From Streptomyces ortus (GTDB lineage Bacteria > Actinomycetota > Actinomycetes > Streptomycetales > Streptomycetaceae): a stretch of 64,000 bases of DNA. Position numbers and translations under genes: made by a program. How positions within the stretch are numbered: the stretch's first letter is position 1; each line of letters starts with the position of its first letter. Where the stretch lies: assembly GCF_026341275.1 (NCBI RefSeq), contig NZ_JAIFZO010000002.1:7780118-7844117 (forward strand). The letters run 5' to 3'. This document shows positions 58,318 to 64,000 of the stretch, piece after piece. The notes beneath the pieces are model-generated. The model was not told the origin of the DNA. It was given only the letters and a program-made list of their open reading frames with translations, and searched no databases.

Positions 58318-59150
58318 TCGGCAAGGAGTCCACGGCGGGCCGGGCCACCAAGTTCACCTTCCTGGGGCTGTGGCTGGTCTTCACCGTCTTCCCGCTCTAC
58401 TGGATCACCATCACGTCGCTGAAGGCGCCCGGGGACATCTTCGCCTTCCCGATCGCCTACTGGCCCGAGCACTTCTCGCTGGAGAACTACAGCGGACTGT
58501 TCGGCAAGGCCGACTTCGGCGTCTACCTCACCAACAGCCTCATCGTGGCGACCGTCGCCGCCGCGATCGCCACCGTCATCTCGATGCTGTCGGCGTACGT
58601 ACTGGCCCGCTTCGAGTTCCGTACGAAGTCGGCGCTGCTGATGGCCGCCCTGGTGACCCAGATGATCCCGACGTTCATCGCGCTGGGGCCGCTGTACCTG
58701 CTGATGACCGACCTCAAGATGGTCGACAACCGGCTCGGGCTGATCCTCGTCTACATCGCGGTCTGCATCCCGTTCTGCACGGTGATGCTCCGGGGGTTCT
58801 TCGAGAACATCCCGGACGCGCTGGAGGAGGCCGCGATGATCGACGGCCTGTCCCGGTTCGGGGCGCTGTTCCGGGTGCTGCTGCCGGTGATGCGGCCCGG
58901 CATCATCGCGGCGTTCATCTTCAACTTCGTCAACTGCTGGAACGAGCTGTTCCTGTCGGTGACGCTGATGAACAGCGACAGCAACAAGACCGTGCCGACC
59001 GCCCTGAACGGGTTCATCTCCAGCTTCAACATCGACTGGGGCTCGATGTCCGCGGCGGCGGTCCTGACCATCCTGCCCACGATGATCCTGTTCGCCTTCG
59101 CCAGCCGGCACATCGTCCAGGGGCTCACGGCGGGGGCGGTGAAGGGCTGA
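58314..59150 (+). CDS. ABC transporter permease, MalG type
   Basis: Second channel subunit, 278 residues, six helices (FTFLGLWLVFTVFPLYWITI is the first). The MalG-type start with VFPLYWITITSLKAPGDIFA, the EAA loop LEEAAMIDGLSRFGALFRVL and the ending ASRHIVQGLTAGAVKG are all typical. The GTG overlaps the upstream TGA. The operon ends here without an ATPase gene; a shared ATPase such as MsiK is inferred. About 180 bases later the MerR gene begins in the same direction. Confidence 0.93.
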   Translation: MIGKESTAGRATKFTFLGLWLVFTVFPLYWITITSLKAPGDIFAFPIAYWPEHFSLENYSGLFGKADFGVYLTNSLIVATVAAAIATVISMLSAYVLARFEFRTKSALLMAALVTQMIPTFIALGPLYLLMTDLKMVDNRLGLILVYIAVCIPFCTVMLRGFFENIPDALEEAAMIDGLSRFGALFRVLLPVMRPGIIAAFIFNFVNCWNELFLSVTLMNSDSNKTVPTALNGFISSFNIDWGSMSAAAVLTILPTMILFAFASRHIVQGLTAGAVKG

Positions 59151-59241
59151 GGGAGGTCGCGGGGCGCCACGGGCCACGGGAAGTTTTCTTCCGCCCCACG
59201 GAGTGGGAGCACCACGGAACCGGCCTGATGATCACATACTT

Positions 59242-59259
59242 TACCTCGACGTCACGGTA
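59242..59259. promoter_or_regulatory. Possible MerR-type promoter dyad
   Basis: TACCTCGACGTCACGGTA has TACC/GGTA ends and an inner ACGT centre, in an AT-richer patch about 70 bases before the MerR-like gene. MerR proteins often bind a dyad between -35 and -10 of their own promoter. Half-sites are short, so this is a weak call. Confidence 0.3.
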
Positions 59260-59328
59260 GCGATCGACGTCCACCGCCCCATGCCCGGGCGGCGGACACA
59301 GACGAGACAGACGAGGTAGGGCGCCCGA

Positions 59329-59781
59329 ATGAGCAGCGAGCACATGCAGATCGGCGAGGTCGGCGCGCGCACGGAGCTGGCGCTGCGCACGATCCGTCAC
59401 TACGAGGCGACCGGCCTGGTCGCGCCCTCCGCCTGCTCCCAGGGCGGCTTCCGCCTCTACACCAGGGAGGATGTCGCGCGGCTCAAGGCGATCCGCCGGA
59501 TGCAGCCGCTCGACTTCACCCTGGAGCAGATGCGCGACCTGCTCGCCGTCACCGACCGCCTCGACTCCGACGAGGAGATGACGGCGTACGAGCGGCAGTC
59601 CCTGCTGCGGCGCGTGCGGGAGTACGAGGAGCATGCCGTCTGGCAGGTGGAGAAGCTCCGCGCGCAGCTGGCGGAGGCTGAGGAGTTCGCCCAGACGCTC
59701 CGCAAGCGCCTGAGCCGGGACCGTGACCGGGAAAGGGACCGCGGTCGCGACCGGACCCGTGACCGGGCGCCCACGGCCTGA
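59329..59781 (+). CDS. MerR-family regulator
   Basis: Regulator of 150 residues. The N-terminal winged HTH reads MQIGEVGARTELALRTIRHY, then GFRLYTREDVARLKAIRRMQ, the classic MerR pattern. A long coiled-coil helix (about 90-130: VREYEEHAVWQVEKLRAQLA) follows. The C-terminus is an unusual run of Arg-Asp pairs (RDRDRERDRGRDRTRDR) from ccgtgaccggga-type repeats. No Cys cluster is present, so a metal or redox sensor is unlikely. The natural signal and targets are unknown; the convergent cupin gene is its neighbour. Confidence 0.9.
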   Translation: MSSEHMQIGEVGARTELALRTIRHYEATGLVAPSACSQGGFRLYTREDVARLKAIRRMQPLDFTLEQMRDLLAVTDRLDSDEEMTAYERQSLLRRVREYEEHAVWQVEKLRAQLAEAEEFAQTLRKRLSRDRDRERDRGRDRTRDRAPTA

Positions 59782-59794
59782 GCCGGTTCCGCCC

Positions 59795-60229
59795 CTACTC
59801 GAAGGCGCACCCAGGATTCGGGGCGTCCTGCGAGAAGGGGGCGCCGTGCGGCAGTACGTAGAGCACGGTGAGGACGACCGGGGTGTCACCCAGGTTGCGG
59901 CCTATGTGGACGTTGCCCGAGCCCGCCGGCTCCTGGACGGTGCTGCCCCGCGGATACACACCGTCCGAGGCGCACGTGGAGTCGAAGTGGCTCAGCGTGC
60001 CCTGCTTGACGTACGCGTAGAGCGGGCCGTCGTGGTAGTGCCAGCCGGTGGCCTGGCCGGGCGGCACGGTGATCTCCCGGACGACGTAGTCGGTGCCGCC
60101 GACCGTCTTCTGGGCGATCAGGGTGCCGGTGACTCCGGGGCCTGGCGGGGTGGCGTGGGCCGTTCCCCCGGCCAGGACGGTGACGGCGGCGACCGCGCCG
60201 ACCACCGCGGTGCGGAACGAGGTACGCAT
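59795..60229 (-). CDS. Secreted cupin-domain protein
   Basis: Exported cupin of 144 residues. The signal is RTSFRTAVVGAVAAVTVLAGG, ending near AHA (about residue 29). The cupin motif 1 is PPGQATGWHYHDGPLYAYVK (His residues for metal), and motif 2 lies around GNVHIGRNLGD. Two Cys (STCASDG and PGCAFE) could form a disulfide outside the cell. Quercetinase-like or sugar-binding cupins look similar; no activity can be given. The ATG at 60229 is preferred over the longer frame. It faces the MerR gene, with 13 bases between the stops. Confidence 0.87.
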   Translation of the reverse strand: MRTSFRTAVVGAVAAVTVLAGGTAHATPPGPGVTGTLIAQKTVGGTDYVVREITVPPGQATGWHYHDGPLYAYVKQGTLSHFDSTCASDGVYPRGSTVQEPAGSGNVHIGRNLGDTPVVLTVLYVLPHGAPFSQDAPNPGCAFE

Positions 60230-60656
60230 GGGCAGTGCCTCCAGGTTCAGGAATCCGTGCGGCAAGGTGCCGCAGTGAACATAGAGCCACGCTGGCCCTG
60301 TTGGTATGGCAATCCATCAACTGGCCGTGTATGGAGCCCAGTTGGCGAAGTCAGGCCGCACTGTACGGCCGGGCCTGTTGTCACGCGTCGGCGCACAGGT
60401 CGTTGGTCTCCGCGCACTGCAGCGAGAGTCGGGGTGGACAGTCTGGTGGCGTCGGCGGGGGTGAGTTCCCGCATGCGCCGCGCCAGTTGCATCAGGAAGT
60501 GCGAGGACAGCGCGCCGACCCCCGTCCCGCCCGGGATGCGCACCGCGCTCAGCCGCCGCACCTCCCGGTGCGGCAGCGGGAGCAGTGACCGGGGGAAGCG
60601 CAAAGCAGGGGCCGGGAGGCGGGTTCCGTGTCCGCACTCCCGGCCCGCCGCGTGGA
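60230..60656. other. 427-bp gap between cupin gene and metE
   Basis: Besides the AraC-type fragment described separately, the stretch holds the promoter of the cupin gene (60230-60330, AT-richer around 60300-60340). No other gene is supportable. metE ends at 60657 without a strong hairpin directly after it. Confidence 0.5.
60412..60612 (-). pseudogene. Fragment of an AraC-type (cupin-like sensor) regulator
   Basis: The minus strand here codes for LRFPRSLLPLPHREVRRLSA, then VRIPGGTGVGALSSHFLMQL and LTPADATRLSTPTLAAV. This is the middle of the sensor domain of AraC-like Streptomyces regulators, where the text usually runs from the beta-barrel into VRIPGGEGLG-type helices. The preceding sensor half and the whole C-terminal HTH domain are missing; after about 60412 the frame becomes unrelated sequence. 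It is a remnant of a once complete gene between the cupin gene and metE. Confidence 0.65.
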
Positions 60657-62975
60657 TCAGGACGCGGACAGCTCCGTACGGATCGTGCGGGCCGCGGCGA
60701 CCAGGTTCTCCAGGGACGCGCGGGTCTCGGGCCAGGCCCGGGTCTTCAGACCGCAGTCGGGGTTGACCCACAGGCGCTCGGCGGGAATGGCCTCAAGTCC
60801 CGCGCGCAGCAGCGCCGCCGCTTCGTCGGCGCCCGGCACCCGGGGGGAGTGGATGTCGTACACCCCGGGCCCGGCCTCGCGCGGATAGCCGTGCGCGGCC
60901 AGCTCACGGGCGACCTGCATGTGTGAGCGAGCCGCCTCCAGGCTGATGACATCGGCGTCCAGGTCGTCGATGGCCCGCACGATGTCACCGAACTCGGCAT
61001 AGCACATGTGCGTGTGGATCTGGGTGTCCGGACGCACGCCACCGGTGCTGAGGCGGAACGCCTCGGTGGCCCACGCCAGGTACGCCGGACGGTCGGCGGC
61101 GCGCAGCGGCAGTGTCTCGCGCAGGGCGGGCTCGTCCACCTGGATGACCGAAGTCCCTTCCGCCTCCAGGTCGTTCACCTCGTCGCGCAGGGCGAGGGCG
61201 ACCTGCCGGGCGGTGTCACCGAGGGGCTGGTCGTCGCGGACGAAGGACCAGGCGAGCATGGTGACGGGCCCGGTCAGCATGCCCTTGACCGGCTTGGCGG
61301 TGAGCGACTGCGCGTACGTCGTCCAGCGCACCGTCATGGGTTCAGGGCGGGAGATGTCCCCGGCCAGGATCGGCGGGCGAACGTACCGCGTGCCGTAGGA
61401 CTGGACCCAGCCGTGCCGGGTGGCGAGGTATCCGGTGAGCCGCTCGGCGAAGTACTGGACCATGTCGTTGCGTTCGGGTTCGCCGTGCACGAGCACATCG
61501 AGGCCGGTCTTCTCCTGGAACGAGATGACCTCGCCGATCTCGGCCCTGATGCGCTCCTCGTACCCGGCGCCGTCGATTCGCCCGGCCCGCAGGTCCGCCC
61601 GCGCCGTGCGCAGCTCCGTGGTCTGGGGGAACGAGCCGATGGTGGTGGTCGGCAGCAGCGGCAGACCGAGGTGGGCGCGCTGGGCGGCGGCCCGCTCGGC
61701 GTACGGCTGGCAGCGGCGGGCGTCGGCGTCCGTGACGGCGGCGGCCCGGGCTCGTACGGCGGGATCGCGGGTGATCGCGGACCCGGCGCGGGAGGCCAGG
61801 TCGGCCCGGTTGGCGGCGAGTTCGGCGGCGATCGCGCCGGTGCCGCCCGCGAGCCCCTTGGCCAGCGTGACGATCTCGGTGGTCTTCTGCCGGGCGAAGG
61901 CGAGCCAGCGGCGGATCTGCGGCTCGATGTCGCGCTCGGCGGCGGTGTCGAGGGGGACGTGGAGGAGGGAGCAGGAGGCTGCCACGTCGACCCGGCCGGC
62001 CAGTCCGAGCAGGGTGCCGAGCGTGGCGAGGGAGGTCTCCAGGTCGTTGACCCAGATGTTGCGGCCGTCGACCACTCCGGCGATCAGCCGTTTGCCGGGC
62101 AGCCCGCCCACGGCGGCCAGCGCGTCCAGGTCGGCGGCGGCGGCCCCGGTGAAGTCCAGCGCCAGGCCCTCCACCGGGGCCTTGGCGAGGACCGGCAGGG
62201 CGTCGCCGAGCCGGTCGAAGTACGAGGCGACCAGCAGCTTCGGCCGGTCGGTCAGGGCGCCGAGATCCCGGTAGGCGCGGGTGGCGGTGTTCAGTTCGGC
62301 GGGCGTGCGGTCCTGAACCAGAGCCGGTTCGTCGAGCTGCACCCACTCGGCCCCCGCGGCGCGAAGGTCGGCGACGATCTCGGCGTACACGGGCAGCAGC
62401 CGGTCGATGAGCGTCAGCGGGTCGAAGCCGGCGGCCACGCCAGGCGCGGGCTTGGCGAGCAGGAGGTAGGTGACGGGTCCGACGAGGACCGGACGTGCGG
62501 TGAGCCCGAGCGCGAGGGCTTCCGTCAGCTCCGAGACCTGCTTGGCGGAGTCGGCCGTGAAGACGGTGTCCGGGCCCAACTCGGGCACCAGATAGTGGTA
62601 GTTCGTGTCGAACCACTTGGTCATCTCCAGCGGCGCCACGTCCTGGGTGCCGCGCGCCATGGCGAAGTAGCCGTCGAGCGCGTCGGCCTCGACGGCGGCG
62701 CGGTGGCGTTCGGGGATCGCGCCGACCATGACGCTGGTGTCCAGGACGTGGTCGTAGTACGAGAAGTCACCGGTGGGAACCTCGTGCACGCCGGCCTCGG
62801 CCAGCTGCCGCCAGTTCGTCCGGCGCAGGCCGGCGGCGGTCATCCGGAGGGTGTCGGCGTCGACCCGGCCCTTCCAGTAGCCCTCGACGGCCTTTTTCAG
62901 TTCCCGGTGCTGTCCCTGGCGGGGGTAGCCGTACACGGTGGCCCGGGCCGCCGCGGCTGCGGACTGCGCTGTCAC
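60657..62975 (-). CDS. metE: Cobalamin-independent methionine synthase
   Basis: 5-methyltetrahydropteroyltriglutamate-homocysteine methyltransferase, 772 residues, normal length. The N-terminal half reads VYGYPRQGQHRELKKAVEGYW and LEMTKWFDTNYHYLVPEL; the C-terminal catalytic half has LPLLPTTTIGSFPQTTELR, then the zinc ligands in QIHTHMCYAEFGDI (His and Cys, about 655) and VNPDCGLKTR (final Cys, about 741). It methylates homocysteine without B12 in the cytoplasm. The GTG at 62975 has AAGGAG at the right spacing. The open frame continues through the riboswitch upstream but is not coding there. B12 repression through the riboswitch fits the role. Confidence 0.97.
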   Translation of the reverse strand: MTAQSAAAAARATVYGYPRQGQHRELKKAVEGYWKGRVDADTLRMTAAGLRRTNWRQLAEAGVHEVPTGDFSYYDHVLDTSVMVGAIPERHRAAVEADALDGYFAMARGTQDVAPLEMTKWFDTNYHYLVPELGPDTVFTADSAKQVSELTEALALGLTARPVLVGPVTYLLLAKPAPGVAAGFDPLTLIDRLLPVYAEIVADLRAAGAEWVQLDEPALVQDRTPAELNTATRAYRDLGALTDRPKLLVASYFDRLGDALPVLAKAPVEGLALDFTGAAAADLDALAAVGGLPGKRLIAGVVDGRNIWVNDLETSLATLGTLLGLAGRVDVAASCSLLHVPLDTAAERDIEPQIRRWLAFARQKTTEIVTLAKGLAGGTGAIAAELAANRADLASRAGSAITRDPAVRARAAAVTDADARRCQPYAERAAAQRAHLGLPLLPTTTIGSFPQTTELRTARADLRAGRIDGAGYEERIRAEIGEVISFQEKTGLDVLVHGEPERNDMVQYFAERLTGYLATRHGWVQSYGTRYVRPPILAGDISRPEPMTVRWTTYAQSLTAKPVKGMLTGPVTMLAWSFVRDDQPLGDTARQVALALRDEVNDLEAEGTSVIQVDEPALRETLPLRAADRPAYLAWATEAFRLSTGGVRPDTQIHTHMCYAEFGDIVRAIDDLDADVISLEAARSHMQVARELAAHGYPREAGPGVYDIHSPRVPGADEAAALLRAGLEAIPAERLWVNPDCGLKTRAWPETRASLENLVAAARTIRTELSAS

Positions 62976-63130
62976 GGAAATCTCCTTCGCGAGATATCTC
63001 CCTGGGATCCCGGGACGGGACGTGAACGCGAAGGGGTGACGAACCGGACGGAATCCGAGCCGCGCGCAGCGCGCGGCCGTCCGCCGGAACAAGTACGCCG
63101 ACCCGCCCACGAGGTCACCGGGATCTCCGC

Positions 63131-63147
63131 GCGCGAATGGTTCGCGC
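63131..63147. terminator. Hairpin directly downstream of the riboswitch
   Basis: GCGCGAA-TGG-TTCGCGC is a perfect 7-bp stem next to the end of the B12 box on the metE side. It may be part of the expression platform, acting as a terminator or as a partner of an antiterminator. Its exact place in the switch cannot be decided by eye. Confidence 0.45.
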
Positions 63148-63149
63148 AC

Positions 63150-63356
63150 GGGCAGTTGGCAGGTCTTCGGACTCGCGGGCACATCCTCCCTGCGGAGGAC
63201 ACCTACTGGCCGTCGCTTCCCAGACCCGGCCGGGCCCAGTGCGTGTGACGGCGGTCGTTCCCACTCACCGCTGCGGGGCAGTCCCGGATTCCCACCGGGT
63301 TCCCTCTTGCGACGCACCCGCCTGGCGGACGGGGCGAACCAGCTGCACCGGCCACC
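63150..63356 (-). promoter_or_regulatory. Cobalamin (B12) riboswitch controlling metE
   Basis: On the minus strand the conserved elements appear in order: GAGGGAACCCGGTGGGAATC and ACTGCCCCGCAGCGGTGA, then GGGAAGCGACGGCCAGTAGG, and finally the B12 box GCGAGTCCGAAGACCTGCC (63158-63176 on the plus strand). Spacing and text fit the adenosylcobalamin riboswitch class. It lies about 175 bases before the metE start. When B12 is plentiful it should reduce metE expression so that the B12-dependent MetH is used. Confidence 0.93.
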
Positions 63357-63388
63357 CTACGGGTCACGGACCGGTCGTGGAAAACATT

Positions 63389-64000
63389 TCAGTGCACGGA
63401 GAAGCCGCCGTCGACGAAGACCGACTGCCCGGTGACGTACGCGGAGGCGGCGCTCGCCAGGAAGACCGCCGCGCCCGCGAAGTCCTCCGCGAGGCCGTTG
63501 CGACCGACCATCGTGCGCGCCGCCAGGGCCGCCACCTTCTCCGGGTCGGACGACAGACGCCGGTTCAGCGGGGTCATCACGAAGCCCGGCACCAGGGTGT
63601 TGACGGTGACCCCGTACGGCGACCAGGCCTCCGCCTGCGAGCGGGCCAGCGACTCCAGCGCCCCCTTGGAGACGCCGTAGGCACCGCTCTGGACGAAGGC
63701 GCGGTGAGCCTGTTGCGAGGTGACGTGGATGATCCGGCCGAAGCCCCGCTCCGCCATGGCCGGGCCGAAACGCCGGCCCAGCAGGAAGGGCGCGTCCAGG
63801 TTCAGGGCCATGGTGGTGTCCCAGACCTCGTCGCTGAGCTCGCTCATCGGCGGCCGGAGGTTGACCCCGGCGCAGTTGACGAGGATGTCGGGCTCACCGA
63901 AGGCCTCGACGGCCCGCTCGGCGGCCTCGCGCACGCCTTCACGCGTACCGAGATCCGCGCCCACCCAGGCGGCCCTGCAGCCGAGCGCCTCCAACTCCTC
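63389..64000 (-). CDS. Short-chain dehydrogenase, 5' end beyond the window
   Basis: SDR of at least 203 residues, cut off at base 64000, so the TGxxxGxG cofactor motif is missing from view. Visible are PDILVNCAGVNLRPPMSEL (NAG motif), IIHVTSQQAHRAFVQSGAYG followed by VSK (catalytic Ser and YxxxK), VNTLVPGFVMTPLNR and the C-terminal YVTGQSVFVDGGFSVH. It resembles gluconate-5-dehydrogenase/3-oxoacyl-reductase-type SDRs. The stop is about 33 bases from the riboswitch start. The frame is open through the edge; the real start lies outside. Confidence 0.92.
   Translation of the reverse strand, partial: EELEALGCRAAWVGADLGTREGVREAAERAVEAFGEPDILVNCAGVNLRPPMSELSDEVWDTTMALNLDAPFLLGRRFGPAMAERGFGRIIHVTSQQAHRAFVQSGAYGVSKGALESLARSQAEAWSPYGVTVNTLVPGFVMTPLNRRLSSDPEKVAALAARTMVGRNGLAEDFAGAAVFLASAASAYVTGQSVFVDGGFSVH

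Noticed and set aside
62976..63317. Upstream extension of the metE reading frame to 63317
   Set aside because: It runs straight through the conserved B12 riboswitch; the GTG at 62975 has AAGGAG and gives the family-standard N-terminus.

Overview
The window is high-GC (about 70% or more), densely packed, with strongly GC-biased third codon positions and many GTG starts. The gene content points to a Streptomyces chromosome: a secreted S1 protease with a chitin-binding tail, Tat-exported glycosidases, WYL, PucR, GntR and XRE regulators, AI-2E permease, and metE behind a B12 riboswitch. No species is named because nothing here fixes one. No rRNA, tRNA, CRISPR array or prophage was seen.

Layout. 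1-5.4 kb: the 3' part of a secreted S1 protease, then a leftward, translationally coupled five-gene operon: a 62-residue peptide with an acidic N-half, an unknown 238-aa protein, two tandem paralogous all-helical proteins sharing an HxxxH motif (DUF6895-like), and a complete beta-lactamase-fold serine hydrolase. It looks like a small peptide-modification (RiPP-like) or peptide-signalling system and is the best candidate here for something undescribed. 5.6-14.6 kb: a membrane protein, a DUF6003-like protein, a three-subunit molybdenum hydroxylase (PaoABC/YagTSR type), an XRE/MmyB regulator, a secreted beta-propeller protein, a DUF5990 protein and a STAS protein. 14.8-25.9 kb: a cell-surface/glycan region with a polytopic membrane protein, a sulfite-oxidase-like membrane molybdoenzyme with partner, a coupled GT2/DUF2064/methyltransferase operon, a divergent two-component system and a nucleotide-sugar epimerase. 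It is interrupted by a transposase plus an SMI1/KNR4 gene. 25.9-33.8 kb: a WYL regulator divergent from DinB-AlkZ genes, argG, an M23 peptidase, and TetR with a divergent MDR reductase.

33.9-40.2 kb: an Arg/Ser-repeat protein with an N-terminal LQRLAGNAAV motif like that of contractile-injection-system-associated proteins, an AI-2E permease, and a GH78 rhamnosidase with two LacI-type operators. 40.2-47 kb: a P-loop kinase, two small proteins, a 193-bp palindromic MITE-like element, modABC with a HTH-TOBE regulator, and a GH43/AbfB glycosidase. 47.3-54.4 kb: SDR-SRPBCC-FAD oxidoreductase operon, PucR regulator, and a flavoprotein dehydrogenase whose reading frame runs through its own terminator into the convergent GntR gene. 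54.4-59.8 kb: a PLP enzyme plus a sugar-type ABC importer under probable GntR control, and a MerR regulator. 59.8-64 kb: a secreted cupin, an AraC-type gene fossil, metE with its cobalamin riboswitch, and a truncated SDR gene.

Connections. Molybdenum recurs: hydroxylase, sulfite-oxidase-like enzyme and molybdate importer all lie within 38 kb. Regulation is unusually readable: B12 riboswitch, ARG-box-like sites, LacI and GntR palindromes, and perfect hairpin terminators between convergent genes.
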